In this document: piece after piece, positions 27,611 through 37,829 of the stretch
How positions within the stretch are numbered: position 1 is the first letter of the stretch
Layout: each line of letters begins with the position of its first letter
From: Thioalkalivibrio sp. ALJ3
GTDB taxonomy: Bacteria; Pseudomonadota; Gammaproteobacteria; Ectothiorhodospirales; Ectothiorhodospiraceae
Direction of reading: 5' to 3'
Length of the DNA stretch: 64,000 nucleotides
Assembly: GCF_000377205.1 (NCBI RefSeq)
Contig: NZ_KB897905.1
Location: forward strand, 678,586-742,585
The notes under the pieces: generated by a model
Databases searched by the model: none
Told to the model about the DNA's origin: nothing
Seen by the model: the letters and a program-made list of their open reading frames with translations, nothing else
Translations under genes and position numbers: made by a program

Positions 27611-29545
27611 CCAGGTCTGCGCGGCCTGGCGCAGGCGCCGAATGGCCTCCCGCCGTCCGGAAAGCCCCAGTTCACGGGCGAGCGCCTCGCCATCCAGGGA
27701 CTCGATGGCGGATTGCAGCAGCCTTCCTTCCGGCCCTTGCGGCGGGTGCGCAACAAGGGAGCGTCGCAGGGCAGCGCGTATCCATTCGAGTGGGCGTTGC
27801 CGCAGTGCAAAGGCCCCAATCTCTTCGATGTCCCGGGCGTGATCCCGGACGGGTACCGTGACGGTGGACGGCTGGATGGCTTCAAGGGCCCGGCGTTGCC
27901 GCCCCGTCTGATCGCGTAGTAGCGCGGCCCCGCCCTCGCGCCAGTCGCGCGCGAAAGACGCTGCGGCTGCATCGACGAGGGCGGCGGTGTCTTGTGTCAT
28001 CGCCCGGATCAGTACGATCGACACCTCGCCGCTGGCGGGATCGGGTCGTTCCCCGACCCGCACCGGCCGCCAGCCCGTCTGCCCCCAGAACCGTACTAAT
28101 GCCGGTTGCAGTCCGAAGCTCGTGCCGAGCAGCGCGATGTCGTGGTGTGCCGCGCATTCCTCGACTGCGCGCAGCAGGCGGCTCCCAAGTCCTCTGCCTT
28201 GCCAGGAGGGGTGTACGGCGAGCCGTTGGATGCGCCACCAGGCCCGGGTGGCCAGCGCGAACTCGCCGCGAGCCGCCAGTGTGCAGGGCAGGAAGTGTCC
28301 CTGGGGGCGCCGCTCCCCGGCCCAGACCGCTTCTGCAAGTTTGGGCGCAAGCCCCCCCTCTTTCTGGACCAGGGCAACCCCGAACAGCGCCCGGTCCTGC
28401 GCACCGACGAGCAGCATCAGGTACGCGTCAGGATCGTCCAGCCAGCGGGTCAGGTCCGACGGGCGTGTGCGATAGTGGGCGTCGGCGAGCAGGCCGGCCA
28501 CGTCCTCGAGCCGACGCGCGTCACGGGCGAGCTCCTTGCCACGCAGCCAGTGAAATCTCACGGCCTGAGGGGCGGGGGCGCGACTCCTGGCCTGCATCAG
28601 GAACAGGCCATCCAGCCAGGCCTCCAGCGGGTCGCCGCTCGCCCAGCGCACAGGCTGTTCAAGCCAAATCTGCCGGATTCGGAAGCCCAGGCGCTGCAGG
28701 GCGGGAAGCGCGCGCAGGCGAAAGCCCTGTCCGCTGCCCTCGAAGCCGCCGGTGGTCGTCGCCAGCACCAGTCGTCGGACCCGTTCCGCCAGCCGCACCA
28801 GGCGGTCGACCGGAAGAGCCGCCGCCTCGTCGATCACCAGGGTGTCGGGCGGAGTGGCGAGGGCTTCGACCTGGTCGGGGGCGAAAAAGGACACTGATGG
28901 TCCCGGGTGGCATTCCAGCTGACGAAAGAGCGCTTGCACCGCACCTGCGCCTGGTGCCGTGACGATGACCGGGGCGCTGGTGCTGCGCTGGCCGGCGATC
29001 CATTCCCCCAGCAAGGTCGACTTGCCACGTCCGCGATTGGCGACCAGTGCGCCGCACTCCCCGGGGCCAAGCTCATCCAGGGTCGCGAGCCCACGCCGCT
29101 GACCTTCCGTCCAGGCCCAGGGGGGCTGGACGCCCGCGGTGGGGATTGGCCATTGTTCGACATCGTCATCCACCCAGTGAACGGATGCGTGCCGCAGGGC
29201 TTTCGCCCAGCGCCGGCCAAACGCTCCGTCGCCAGGTGGGGCGACTAGCAGCAGGAGTACGCCGCCCCCGCGCAGCAGCCCCCCGACGATGGCGAGGGCG
29301 TCCGCCGGGAGGGGCCAGGTGGCCTCGAACACGATCGCGTCGATCTCGCGTCCCAGCCAGTGACCCGCCTGCGCGGGGTTCACGCGCGCCACGTCCGCTG
29401 GTGCCCCGTGGCCGACCCAGAGCGAGCTTGTCCCACTGGGCATCCGTCCGAGCCAGGTGGCGGCTTGCTTGCGGGCCGCCTGCGACATCGGGTGGGCCAG
29501 TAGCCGCCGCCAGCCAAGGGTGGGTTTCTCCTCCGCTTGTCTCAT
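27590..29545 (-). CDS. tmcA: tRNA(Met) cytidine acetyltransferase
   Basis: TmcA makes N4-acetylcytidine at the wobble base of elongator tRNA-Met. 651 aa in the usual order: N-terminal DUF1726-like segment, helicase module with Walker A NRGRGKSTLLGEW and Walker B LVIDEAAALP, GNAT module with acetyl-CoA motif VHPSWQGRGLGSRLL, and C-terminal tRNA-binding domain. Converges with mcp over a shared hairpin. The upstream gap to the SDR gene holds a repeat-end remnant. Confidence 0.94.
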   Translation of the reverse strand: MRQAEEKPTLGWRRLLAHPMSQAARKQAATWLGRMPSGTSSLWVGHGAPADVARVNPAQAGHWLGREIDAIVFEATWPLPADALAIVGGLLRGGGVLLLLVAPPGDGAFGRRWAKALRHASVHWVDDDVEQWPIPTAGVQPPWAWTEGQRRGLATLDELGPGECGALVANRGRGKSTLLGEWIAGQRSTSAPVIVTAPGAGAVQALFRQLECHPGPSVSFFAPDQVEALATPPDTLVIDEAAALPVDRLVRLAERVRRLVLATTTGGFEGSGQGFRLRALPALQRLGFRIRQIWLEQPVRWASGDPLEAWLDGLFLMQARSRAPAPQAVRFHWLRGKELARDARRLEDVAGLLADAHYRTRPSDLTRWLDDPDAYLMLLVGAQDRALFGVALVQKEGGLAPKLAEAVWAGERRPQGHFLPCTLAARGEFALATRAWWRIQRLAVHPSWQGRGLGSRLLRAVEECAAHHDIALLGTSFGLQPALVRFWGQTGWRPVRVGERPDPASGEVSIVLIRAMTQDTAALVDAAAASFARDWREGGAALLRDQTGRQRRALEAIQPSTVTVPVRDHARDIEEIGAFALRQRPLEWIRAALRRSLVAHPPQGPEGRLLQSAIESLDGEALARELGLSGRREAIRRLRQAAQTWLAHPEA

Positions 29546-29615
29546 AGAGGTCCTTGTCGCATTTCGGCGTGGCGCCAGAGATGAATCTGCGCGCCGCTCC
29601 TGAGGGTATCAACAC

Positions 29616-29643
29616 GAGTGTCTACATTGATCCGTGTTTCCTT
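29616..29643 (+). repeat. Solo right end of the nested-palindrome repeat
   Basis: gagtgtctacattgatccgt then gtttcctt resembles the right end of copy 4 (gcgtacattgattagtgtttcctt) with a few changes. No left end is found within 300 bp. Lies between divergent tmcA and the SDR gene. Confidence 0.55.
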
Positions 29644-29755
29644 GTGCGGCCGCGCCGGTTCGGTCTGGGCACGATGCCCGAAGGGGAGTCTTATGGCGAG
29701 CGAAAGGGGTTCCGGTTAGCCTGCACGTTTGTTCCATCCCGGCAGGAGAAATTGC

Positions 29756-30478
29756 ATGAGCAATGGTGTCATTGGTACAGCACTAGTGACGGGCAATTCC
29801 AGTGGTTTTGGTCTTGGACTGACGCGGGTGCTGCAGGGGCAGGGTGCGCGTGTCTACGGGATGAGCCGCAGGGGATGCCCGGAACCGGGTGTGGCGGGTG
29901 ACGAGCGCGCAGATCTGTCCGACTTCGACGCCACCGCCGCTGCGATGGAACGTCTGCTCGAAGGGGTCGACGAGCTGGATCTGGTGATCCTGAATGCCGG
30001 GCTGCTGGGCCACATGCAGCGCATGCAGGACGCTCCGATGGACGAGCTGCGCCTGCTGATGGACGTGAACACATTCGCCAACAAGGTCATCCTGGACGCC
30101 CTGCTACGCCGCCGCGTGCGCGTCGGGCAGATCGTCGCGATTTCGTCCGGGGCCTCGGTGTCCGGCCATGCCGGCTGGAGCGGCTATTCGCTGTCCAAGG
30201 CCGCACTGAACATGATGATGCAGCTTTACGCCCACGAGTTTCCCGAGGACACCGCGATCAACGCCCTGGCCCCCGGGCTGATCGATACCGCGATGCAGGA
30301 TTACCTGTGCGATGAGGCCGACCGCGAGGCCTTCCCCGTGCTCCAGCGGCTGAAGGCCGCGCGCGGAACCGAGACCATGCCGACGCCGGAGAAGGCCGCT
30401 GAGGCCGTGCTGGCGGTGCTGCCGCGCCTGCGCCGGACGGCGCGGGGGAGTTTTGTGGACATCCGGCAGCTGGACTAG
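29756..30478 (+). CDS. Short-chain dehydrogenase/reductase
   Basis: Classical SDR, 240 aa, NAD(P)-dependent oxidoreductase of unknown substrate. Nucleotide motif TGNSSGFGLGL (TGxxxGxG) at the N-terminus, NAG in ILNAGLLGH, catalytic Ser in ISSGASVSG and YSLSK for the Tyr/Lys pair. LAPGLIDTAM is the usual post-active-site loop. The ATG at 29756 has AGGAG 9 bp upstream; the frame extends upstream to 29729. Alone between tmcA and the cold-shock gene. Confidence 0.88.
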   Translation: MSNGVIGTALVTGNSSGFGLGLTRVLQGQGARVYGMSRRGCPEPGVAGDERADLSDFDATAAAMERLLEGVDELDLVILNAGLLGHMQRMQDAPMDELRLLMDVNTFANKVILDALLRRRVRVGQIVAISSGASVSGHAGWSGYSLSKAALNMMMQLYAHEFPEDTAINALAPGLIDTAMQDYLCDEADREAFPVLQRLKAARGTETMPTPEKAAEAVLAVLPRLRRTARGSFVDIRQLD

Positions 30479-30546
30479 CCAGACATCGATGCAGGAGGTA
30501 TTCCAGCCGAAGCCCCTGAATGTCACGTAAATTTCTTGGAAGGCGG

Positions 30547-30576
30547 TTGGCTTTTGCCGGAATGCAGGCGTATAGT
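30547..30576 (+). promoter_or_regulatory. Sigma-70-type promoter of the cold-shock gene
   Basis: TTGGCT (30547-30552), 18-bp spacer, TATAGT (30571-30576). Implies a leader of about 120 nt before the GTG at 30704, in line with the long structured leaders of cspA-type genes. Confidence 0.55.
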
Positions 30577-30703
30577 CGTGATCGTGGTCTGCGGATGAAC
30601 GGCAACACTAGGAAGTCTCTAGTTTCTGAACCAGTGCTCCCGTTGATCTGTTGGCAGCATCCCGCGACCACATTTGTTAGTTACATTGAAGAGGTTACAA
30701 GTT

Positions 30704-30907
30704 GTGAATACTGGTGTTGTTAAGTGGTTCAACGAGAGCAAGGGTTTCGGTTTCATCACCCCGGATGATGGCGGCAAGGACGTGTTCGTTCACTTCTCCG
30801 CGATCAACGGTTCGGGTTTCAAGACCCTGGCCGAAGGCCAGAAGGTCTCCTTCGAAATCCAGGAAACCGCCAAGGGCCTGGCCGCCGGTGAAGTGACCGC
30901 CCTGTAA
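30704..30907 (+). CDS. Cold-shock domain protein (CspA family)
   Basis: 67-aa single OB-fold RNA chaperone. From the GTG start: [20 protein letters not shown] contains RNP1 (KGFGFI), followed by DVFVHFSAI (RNP2), ending [13 protein letters not shown] is preferred because it gives the exact family N-terminus; the upstream ATG at 30674 would add ten unconserved residues. GAAGAGG lies 10 bp upstream. Followed by an intrinsic terminator; monocistronic. Which Csp paralogue is not decidable. Confidence 0.94.
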   Translation: MNTGVVKWFNESKGFGFITPDDGGKDVFVHFSAINGSGFKTLAEGQKVSFEIQETAKGLAAGEVTAL

Positions 30908-30950
30908 GGCGCGCTTCCCAAGGCTGACGGCCCCTCGCGGGTCGTCCAGA

Positions 30951-30977
30951 AAAGGTCGCCTCCGGGCGGCCTTTTTT
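30951..30977 (+). terminator. Intrinsic terminator of the cold-shock gene
   Basis: Stem aaaggtcgcc/ggcggccttt (one G-T pair) with a 4-base loop, then seven T residues, 43 bp after the stop. Confidence 0.9.
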
Positions 30978-31120
30978 TGTGTCCGCGCTTCTGTCATTGC
31001 GAGGCGTCGAATAACGGCCGAACAGGGCCGACGCGCCCCCCTTTTGAACGCTGCGCACGGCCGGGAGTATTCGATTGCAGTACACTGCGGGCCTTTGTGC
31101 ATGGATCCGCGCTGCCCGCG

Positions 31121-32689
31121 ATGAATCGCCTGTTCCGCTCCACCGCCGTTGTCAGTGGCATGACCATGATCTCGCGGATCATGGGCTATCTGCGCGACAT
31201 GGTGCTGGCGGTCACCTTTGGCGCCGGGGCCGCCACAGACGCCTTCTTCGTCGCCTTCCGCATCCCCAATTTCCTGCGCCGACTGTTCGCCGAGGGCGCG
31301 TTCAACCAGGCCTTCGTGCCGGTGTTTGCGGAGTTTCGCGAGAAGCGCGGGCGCGAGGCCCTGCGCGACCTGCTGGATCACACCGCCGGCACGCTGATGG
31401 CCGTGGTCGCGGTGGTCACGCTGATCGGGATCCTGGCCGCGCCGCTGCTGATCTGGGTGTTCGCCCCGGGGCTCGCCACGCAGGAGGAGGGGCGGCAGGA
31501 CCTTGCGGCGCAGATGCTGCGCATCACCTTCCCGTATCTGCTGTTCATCTCGCTGACCGCGATGGCTGCGGGGATCTTGAACAGCATCGGGCGCTTTGCC
31601 GTCCCCGCCTTTACCCCGGTGTTCCTGAACCTGGCATTGATCGTCGCGGCGCTGTGGCTGGCGCCGATGTTCGCGGAGCCGATCGTGGCGCTGGCCTGGG
31701 GGGTGTTCGCCGCCGGTGCCTTGCAGCTCGCCTTCCAGATCCCGTTCCTGTTGCGCGCGGGGCTGTTGCCGCGGCCGCGTTTCCGCCGTGCACACGAGGG
31801 GGTGCGGCGCATCGTCAAGCTGATGCTGCCGGCCATCCTCGGGACCTCGGTCGTGCAGATCAACCTGCTGGTGGACACCCTGGTGGCTTCGTTCCTGGTC
31901 GCCGGGTCGATCTCCTGGCTGTATTTCGGCGACCGCTTCGTGGAGTTGCCGCTCGCGCTGTTCGGCATCGCGATCGGTACCGTGATCCTTCCGCGGCTGG
32001 CGCGGCAGTACAATCAGGCGGACCCGGCCGCTTACGGGCGCACGCTGGACTGGGCCCTTCGCCTGGCGATGCTGGTGGCCCTGCCCTCGATGGTCGGCTT
32101 GGTCGTACTCGCGGTCCCCATCCTGGCCACGTTGATCCAGTACCAGGCCTTTACCCAGTGGGACACCTACATGGCCGCGATGGCGCTGGCCGCGTATGCA
32201 CTGGGTCTGCCGGGCTTCATCCTGATCAAGGTGCTCGCCCCGGGGTTCTTCGCCCGCCAGGACACCAAGACCCCCGTGAAGATCGCGATCATCGCGATGC
32301 TCGCCAATATCGTGCTGAACGCCGCGTTCGTGCTGCCCTGGTACCTGTCCGGTATCCCGGGCGCGCATGCCGGGTTGGCGCTGGCCACCTCGGCCTCCGC
32401 CTACATCAACGCGGGTCTGCTCTATCGCGGGCTGGTTCGAGAGGGGATCTATCAGCCGGGGGCCGCGCTGAAACGCCTGCGCGTGGGGTTGCCGATCGCG
32501 CTCGGGGTGATGGCCCTGGTACTGGCCGCGCTGTCGCCGTCGTTCGGGCAGTGGACCGACTGGACGGTCAGCACGCGTCTGCTCGCGCTGACCGGTCTGA
32601 TCACGGCCGGGGCTGGCGCGCTGCTCCTGACGCTGCTCGCCGCAGGGCTTCGCCCCCGACACTTCCTGTTACGGGAGGCCAGCGAATGA
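31121..32689 (+). CDS. murJ: Lipid II flippase MurJ
   Basis: MOP-superfamily flippase moving lipid II across the inner membrane for peptidoglycan synthesis. 522 aa from MNRLFRSTAVVSGMTMISRI, with about 14 hydrophobic helices. Family marks: SRIMGYLRDMVLA, GAATDAFFVAFRIPNFLRRL, AEGAFNQAFVPVF, LARQYNQADP region, and KVLAPGFFARQDTKTPVKIA. The frame is open upstream to 30977, but the ATG at 31121 fits the family. Next downstream is repeat copy 3, then ribF. Confidence 0.95.
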   Translation: MNRLFRSTAVVSGMTMISRIMGYLRDMVLAVTFGAGAATDAFFVAFRIPNFLRRLFAEGAFNQAFVPVFAEFREKRGREALRDLLDHTAGTLMAVVAVVTLIGILAAPLLIWVFAPGLATQEEGRQDLAAQMLRITFPYLLFISLTAMAAGILNSIGRFAVPAFTPVFLNLALIVAALWLAPMFAEPIVALAWGVFAAGALQLAFQIPFLLRAGLLPRPRFRRAHEGVRRIVKLMLPAILGTSVVQINLLVDTLVASFLVAGSISWLYFGDRFVELPLALFGIAIGTVILPRLARQYNQADPAAYGRTLDWALRLAMLVALPSMVGLVVLAVPILATLIQYQAFTQWDTYMAAMALAAYALGLPGFILIKVLAPGFFARQDTKTPVKIAIIAMLANIVLNAAFVLPWYLSGIPGAHAGLALATSASAYINAGLLYRGLVREGIYQPGAALKRLRVGLPIALGVMALVLAALSPSFGQWTDWTVSTRLLALTGLITAGAGALLLTLLAAGLRPRHFLLREASE

Positions 32690-32702
32690 TGCCGGGGCGC
32701 TT

Positions 32703-32987
32703 AGGGAAACAATGGTTAAGGTACACGCTCGCGTTGGTACCCCAGGTTCCCCGATCCTGCGTTGCGGCACTTGCCGGTAGAACCACTACCGGCTGCGCCC
32801 CGCGCCTGGTCTCGGAAAACCTGGGGTGCCAACCCCGAAGGGGCTCGGCCTCCCGTTGTTATCAATAACGGGCGTGCGCACAGCGTTGCGGCTCCCTTGT
32901 GCAGAATGACTGCACGGCAGTCACCGCGCCTTGTTCGCACGCAATAGCGACTCGAGCGCGAGTGTGTACCTTAATCATTGTTTCCCT
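32703..32987 (+). repeat. Nested-palindrome repeat, full copy 3 (inner module inverted)
   Basis: Terminal arms agggaaacaatggttaaggt and complement (one mismatch). Inner arms ggtaccccaggtt (32736-32748) and aacctggggtgcc (32818-32830) are present, but the 95-bp segment they bound is the reverse complement of that in copies 1, 2 and 4: ccccgatcctgcgttgcg is on the left and ggtctcggaaaacc on the right. The right half keeps the normal orientation, including a cccgtt/aacggg hairpin shared with copy 1 and the invariant gtgcagaatgactgcac block. Ends 38 bp before the ribF ATG. Confidence 0.9.
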
Positions 32988-33025
32988 GACGGGTTATACT
33001 CGCGATTTTGCGCAGGATCGGGGCG

Positions 33026-33988
33026 ATGCGGCTGATTCGCGGCCTGGGGCCGTCCGACAGCAGGGCTTCCACGGCAGCGGCCGTGCATGGCGCGGTGGTG
33101 ACCATTGGCAACTTTGATGGTTTCCATCGTGGCCATCAGGCTGTTCTGGGGCGCCTGCTCGAGGCGGCGCAGGATCGCCAGGCGCCGTCGGTCCTGATGA
33201 CCTTCGAGCCGCTGCCGCGCGAGTACTTCGGCAGCCGGCCCGAGGCCCCGGACCCGCCCGGGCGCCTGCAGCGCCTGCGCGACCGCCTGATCACGCTGGG
33301 GGATACCGCGCTCGAGGCCGTCTGGATCCTGCGCTTCGATGCGCAGCTGGCCGGGCTGTCGGCGACCGCCTTCATCGAGGAGGTGTTGCACCAGCGCCTC
33401 GGCGCGCAGCATGTACTGGTCGGGGACGACTTTCGCTTTGGCCGTGGCCGCGAGGGCGACCAGGCCTTCATGCGCCGCGAGGGCGAGCGCCTTGGCTTCA
33501 GTGTCGAGGGTACCCCGACGGTCGCGGATGCCGAGGGCCGGATCAGTAGCACCCGAGTACGCGCGGCGGCGCTGGACGGCGACTTCACGCGCATGGCCGA
33601 GTTGCTGGGCCGGTCCTACCGACTGCACGGGCGGGTCGCGCACGGCGACAAGCGCGGCCGTACGATCGGCTTCCCCACCGCGAACCTGCGCATGGGGCCC
33701 TGGCCGCTGGCGCTGCGCGGGGTCTATTCCGGCTGGCTGCGCCGCGCCTCGGGCGAGGCCCTGCCGGCAGTCGCCAATATCGGCTGGCGGCCGACGGTGG
33801 CGGGTACCGAGCAGCGCCTGGAGGCGCATGTGCTCGAAGGCAGCCCCGACCTCTACGGCGAGGCCGTGTGCTTCGAGCCGATCGCGCAGGTGCGCGGCGA
33901 GCAGCGCTTCGACGGGTTGGACGCCCTGCGCGCGCAGATCGCGCGCGACGTCGAGACGGCCCGCCAGCAAATTGCAGAATTCAGCTGA
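33026..33988 (+). CDS. ribF: Bifunctional riboflavin kinase / FAD synthetase
   Basis: Makes FMN then FAD. 320 aa. N-terminal adenylyltransferase domain with [13 protein letters not shown] (HxGH-type site) and [15 protein letters not shown]-terminal riboflavin-kinase barrel with [16 protein letters not shown] and the catalytic-Glu region [13 protein letters not shown] at 33026 preferred to the in-frame ATG at 33008. First gene of ribF-ileS-lspA-fkpB-ispH, a standard gammaproteobacterial order. Confidence 0.95.
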   Translation: MRLIRGLGPSDSRASTAAAVHGAVVTIGNFDGFHRGHQAVLGRLLEAAQDRQAPSVLMTFEPLPREYFGSRPEAPDPPGRLQRLRDRLITLGDTALEAVWILRFDAQLAGLSATAFIEEVLHQRLGAQHVLVGDDFRFGRGREGDQAFMRREGERLGFSVEGTPTVADAEGRISSTRVRAAALDGDFTRMAELLGRSYRLHGRVAHGDKRGRTIGFPTANLRMGPWPLALRGVYSGWLRRASGEALPAVANIGWRPTVAGTEQRLEAHVLEGSPDLYGEAVCFEPIAQVRGEQRFDGLDALRAQIARDVETARQQIAEFS

Positions 33989-34020
33989 AACGCGGCCCCG
34001 AGGGCCGATCCGGAAAAAAC

Positions 34021-36867
34021 ATGGCACGCAAACCGGCACCGCCGAATCCCTACAAGGACACCCTTAACCTGCCCGAGACGGCCTTTCCGATGCGCGCCGG
34101 CCTCGCCCAGCGCGAGCCGGAGTGGCTGGAGGCGTGGAAGGCGGAGGATCGCTACCAGCGCCTGCGTGAGCACTGCGCCGGGCGCCCCCGCTTCGTGCTG
34201 GCCGACGGCCCGCCTTACGCGAACGGTTCGATCCATGTCGGGCACGCGGTCAACAAGATCCTCAAGGACGTCATCGTCAAGAGCCGCACCCTGTCGGGCT
34301 TCGACGCCCCCTACGTGCCGGGCTGGGACTGCCATGGTCTGCCGATCGAGCTGAAGGTCGAGCAGAACCTGGGCAAGGCCGGCCGCGACGTGGATGCCGC
34401 GACCTTCCGCAAGGCCTGTCGCGAGTACGCGCAGGAGCAGGTCGACGGCCAGAGCGCGGACTTCCAGCGTCTCGGCGTGCTGGGCGACTGGGACCATCCC
34501 TACCTGACGATGAACTATCAGGTCGAGGCGGACACCGTCCGCGCGCTGGGTCATATCTTCAAGCGCGGCCATGTGCAGATGGGCGAGAAACCGGTGCACT
34601 GGTGCGTGGACTGCGGCTCGGCGCTGGCCGAGGCCGAGGTGGAGTACGAGGACAAGATCTCGCAGGCGATCGACGTGCGCTTCCGCGTGATCGACGACAT
34701 CGACTTCCTGCGTCGCTTCGAGGGGGCCAAGGACTCGCGTGGCCCGATCAGCGTGGTCATCTGGACGACCACGCCCTGGACGCTGCCGGCCAACCAGGCC
34801 GTGGCCCTGCACCCGGAGCTGGACTACGCGCTGGTGCAGCTGGACAACGAGCGCCTGCTGCTGGCCGAGGCCCTGGTCGAGGACTGCCTGGCGCGCTACT
34901 CGCTGGGAGAGGGGGCCGTGGTCGCACGGGTCAAGGGCCAGGCCCTGGAGGGCCTGACACTGCAGCACCCGTTCCTCGAGCGTGAGGTGCCGCTGATCCT
35001 GGGTGACCACGTGACCACCGAGACGGGTACGGGCGCGGTGCACACCGCCCCCGGACACGGCCAGGAGGACTACGCGGTCGGCCTCAAATACAGCCTGCCC
35101 GTGCACAACCCGGTCGGCCCCGACGGCCGCTTCCTGCCGGACACGCCGCTGTTTGCCGGCGAGAACGTGCACCAGGCGAACGGCCATGTGATCGACGCGC
35201 TGAAGGAGCGCGGCGCACTGGTCGTGGCGGTGAAGTTCGAGCACAGCTATCCGCACTGCTGGCGGCACAAGACGCCGATCATCTTTCGCGCCACGCCGCA
35301 GTGGTTCATCAGCATGGAGCGCGCCGAGCTGCGCGCGGACGCGCTGAAGGCGATCGCCGATACCCGCTGGATGCCGAACTGGGGCGAGGCGCGCATCCAC
35401 GGCATGGTGGTCAACCGCCCGGACTGGTGCATCTCGCGCCAGCGCAACTGGGGCGTGCCGATCCCGTTTTTCGTGCACCGCGAGACCGGTCGGCTCCACC
35501 CGCATACCCCGGAACTGATCGAGCTGGTGGCGCAGCGTATCGAGCAGGCGGGCATCGAGGCCTGGTTCCAGCTCGACCCGAAGGAGCTGCTGGGCGACAA
35601 GGCCGATGACTACATCAAGCTGAACGACACCCTGGATGTCTGGTTCGACTCCGGTGTGCTGCACAGCACCGTGGTGGAGAAGCGCCCGGAACTGGGCGGG
35701 CTGCCGGTGGACCTGTTCCTGGAGGGCTCGGACCAGCACCGCGGCTGGTTCCAGTCGAGCCTGCTGACCAGTGTCGCGATGCGTGGCGAGGCCCCGTACC
35801 GGGCCGTGCTCACTCACGGCTTCACCGTGGACGAGAAGGGCGAGAAGATGTCCAAGTCGCGCGGCAACGTGGTCGCGCCGCAGGAGGTCGTCTCCACCCT
35901 GGGGGCGGATATCCTGCGCCTGTGGGTGGCCGCGACCGACTTTTCCGGCGAAATGGCGATCTCCCAGGGCATCCTTGACCGCACGGCCGACGCCTACCGC
36001 CGCATCCGCAACACCACGCGCTTCCTGCTGGGCAACCTGAACGGCTTCGACCCGGCCGAACATGCGCTGGAGCTGGACGAGCTGCTGCCGCTGGATCGCT
36101 GGATCGTCGCGCGCGCCCTGCAGGTGCAGGAGCAGGTGACGAAGGCCTACGACGACTACCTGTTCCACCAGATCTACCAGCGCGTGCACAACTTCTGCTC
36201 GGTGGAGCTGGGGTCGTTCTACCTCGACGTAATCAAGGACCGCCAGTACACCACGCAGGCGGACTCGCGCGCGCGGCGTTCCGCACAGACCGCGCTGTAT
36301 CACGTGGCCGAGGCCCTGACCCGCTGGGTCGCCCCGATCCTCACCTTTACCGCCGAGGAGATCTGGCAGCTGCTGCCGGGCGAGCGCGCGGACAGCGTGC
36401 TGTTCGCCACCTGGTACGAGGGCCTTGCCCCATTGCCGGAGGGGGCCGAGTTCTCCAGCGCGGACTGGGACGGCATCCTCGAGGTGCGCACGCATGTTGC
36501 CCGTGCGCTGGAGCTTGCGCGCAACGAGCACGGGATCGGGGCCTCGCTGAATGCCGAGATCGAGGTCTACCTGCCGGCGGGCTCCGCCGCCCATGGGCGC
36601 CTCGCGCGTCTGGAAGACGAACTGCGCTTTGTGCTGATCACGTCCGAGGCCCGGCTGGTGGACGGCGCGGCCCCCGAGGGGGCGCATACCGCCGAGCTGG
36701 AGGATGGCACCGCCATTGGCGTAGTCGTCCACAAGAGCGAACATGCCAAGTGCGTGCGTTGCTGGCACCGCCGGCCGGATGTCGGCCAGCATGACGCCCA
36801 CCCCGAGCTGTGCGGGCGCTGCGTGACGAACGTGGAGGGCCCGGGCGAGACCCGGCGCTTCGCCTGA
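34021..36867 (+). CDS. ileS: Isoleucyl-tRNA synthetase
   Basis: Class Ia synthetase, 948 aa. HIGH motif as [15 protein letters not shown] as KMSKSRGNV, the editing (CP1) domain with [13 protein letters not shown], and a C-terminal zinc ribbon with CVRCW and CGRC. Starts [20 protein letters not shown], typical of the gammaproteobacterial form. 32 bp after ribF; its stop overlaps the lspA ATG (TGATG). Confidence 0.97.
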   Translation: MARKPAPPNPYKDTLNLPETAFPMRAGLAQREPEWLEAWKAEDRYQRLREHCAGRPRFVLADGPPYANGSIHVGHAVNKILKDVIVKSRTLSGFDAPYVPGWDCHGLPIELKVEQNLGKAGRDVDAATFRKACREYAQEQVDGQSADFQRLGVLGDWDHPYLTMNYQVEADTVRALGHIFKRGHVQMGEKPVHWCVDCGSALAEAEVEYEDKISQAIDVRFRVIDDIDFLRRFEGAKDSRGPISVVIWTTTPWTLPANQAVALHPELDYALVQLDNERLLLAEALVEDCLARYSLGEGAVVARVKGQALEGLTLQHPFLEREVPLILGDHVTTETGTGAVHTAPGHGQEDYAVGLKYSLPVHNPVGPDGRFLPDTPLFAGENVHQANGHVIDALKERGALVVAVKFEHSYPHCWRHKTPIIFRATPQWFISMERAELRADALKAIADTRWMPNWGEARIHGMVVNRPDWCISRQRNWGVPIPFFVHRETGRLHPHTPELIELVAQRIEQAGIEAWFQLDPKELLGDKADDYIKLNDTLDVWFDSGVLHSTVVEKRPELGGLPVDLFLEGSDQHRGWFQSSLLTSVAMRGEAPYRAVLTHGFTVDEKGEKMSKSRGNVVAPQEVVSTLGADILRLWVAATDFSGEMAISQGILDRTADAYRRIRNTTRFLLGNLNGFDPAEHALELDELLPLDRWIVARALQVQEQVTKAYDDYLFHQIYQRVHNFCSVELGSFYLDVIKDRQYTTQADSRARRSAQTALYHVAEALTRWVAPILTFTAEEIWQLLPGERADSVLFATWYEGLAPLPEGAEFSSADWDGILEVRTHVARALELARNEHGIGASLNAEIEVYLPAGSAAHGRLARLEDELRFVLITSEARLVDGAAPEGAHTAELEDGTAIGVVVHKSEHAKCVRCWHRRPDVGQHDAHPELCGRCVTNVEGPGETRRFA

Positions 36868-37376
36868 TGGGGCTGGCGCAATCGGGCCTGCGCCCGGGGC
36901 TGCTGATCGCGGTCGCGGTTGCGCTGCTGGACCAGGTGACCAAGTGGTGGGCAGAGAATGCCCTGACCCTGTACGCGCCGGTCGAGGTGACGTCGTTTTT
37001 CAATCTCTCCCTGGTCTACAACCCGGGGGCTGCGTTCAGTTTTCTGGCCGGCGCCGGGGACTGGGGGCGCTGGTTCCTGTCCGGCGTGGCGGTCGTGATC
37101 GGGTTGCTGATCCTCTGGTGGCTGGCACGGCTGCCACGCCAGGCGCGCTGGTCGGTCACCGCCCTGGGGCTGGTGCTGGGCGGCGCGGTCGGCAATCTGA
37201 TCGATCGCATCGCCCATGGCCGGGTAATCGATTTTCTCGATTTCCACTGGGCCGGCTATCACTGGCCGGCGTTCAATGTGGCCGATATGGCCATCGTCGT
37301 CGGCGCGGTCACCCTGATCGTGGCAACCTTTATTGAAGGTGACCGTAGCGGGTCACCAACGGATTCGCGGGAGTAA
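36867..37376 (+). CDS. lspA: Prolipoprotein signal peptidase (signal peptidase II)
   Basis: Inner-membrane aspartyl protease that cleaves lipoprotein signal peptides. 169 aa, four hydrophobic helices. The two catalytic Asp are in GGAVGNLIDRIAHGRVIDFLD and FNVADMAIVVG; NPGAAFSFLAG is the other conserved block. The ATG overlaps the ileS stop by one base, so translation is coupled. Confidence 0.96.
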   Translation: MGLAQSGLRPGLLIAVAVALLDQVTKWWAENALTLYAPVEVTSFFNLSLVYNPGAAFSFLAGAGDWGRWFLSGVAVVIGLLILWWLARLPRQARWSVTALGLVLGGAVGNLIDRIAHGRVIDFLDFHWAGYHWPAFNVADMAIVVGAVTLIVATFIEGDRSGSPTDSRE

Positions 37377-37379
37377 GGC

Positions 37380-37814
37380 ATGACAACGGTAACCAAGGGC
37401 GCGACGGTGGAGATGCACTACCGCCTGATCCTGGACAGCGGCTTTGTCGTGGATGGCACCGACGAGGAGGCCATCCGCCTTGAGGTCGGGGCGGGCGAGA
37501 TCCTGCCCGGTCTGGAGGACCTGCTGGTGGGTCTGGAGCCCGGCGATCACCGGGAATTTGCGATCGAGGCCGGGGCCATGTTCCCGTTGCGGGATAATGC
37601 GGCGGTGCAGACGATGCCCCGTTCACAGTTTCCGGCGGACATGCCGCTGCAGAAAGACTACATTTACGAGTTCACCAGCCCGTCGGGTGATGCGGTCCCG
37701 GGCCGCATTGAAGAGGTCGGCGACGAGAGCGTCACCGTGGATTTCAACCACCCCCTGGCCGGGCAGTCGTTCACCTTCGAGGTGGATGTGGTATCGGTTA
37801 GCGAACCCCAGTAG
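37380..37814 (+). CDS. fkpB: FKBP-type peptidyl-prolyl isomerase SlpA
   Basis: Cytoplasmic FKBP with an inserted IF domain (SlyD-like, but without the metal-binding tail). 144 aa. VTKGATVEMHYRLILDSG opens the FKBP fold, EILPGLEDLLVGLEPGD is the conserved turn, and NHPLAGQSFTFEVDVV the C-terminal strand. Position between lspA and ispH is the standard one. 3 bp after lspA. Confidence 0.93.
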   Translation: MTTVTKGATVEMHYRLILDSGFVVDGTDEEAIRLEVGAGEILPGLEDLLVGLEPGDHREFAIEAGAMFPLRDNAAVQTMPRSQFPADMPLQKDYIYEFTSPSGDAVPGRIEEVGDESVTVDFNHPLAGQSFTFEVDVVSVSEPQ

Positions 37815-37829
37815 TTCGCGGGAGCCACT

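Noticed and set aside
33853-36801. 982-codon open frame on the minus strand
   Set aside because: Antisense shadow of ileS caused by high third-position GC.
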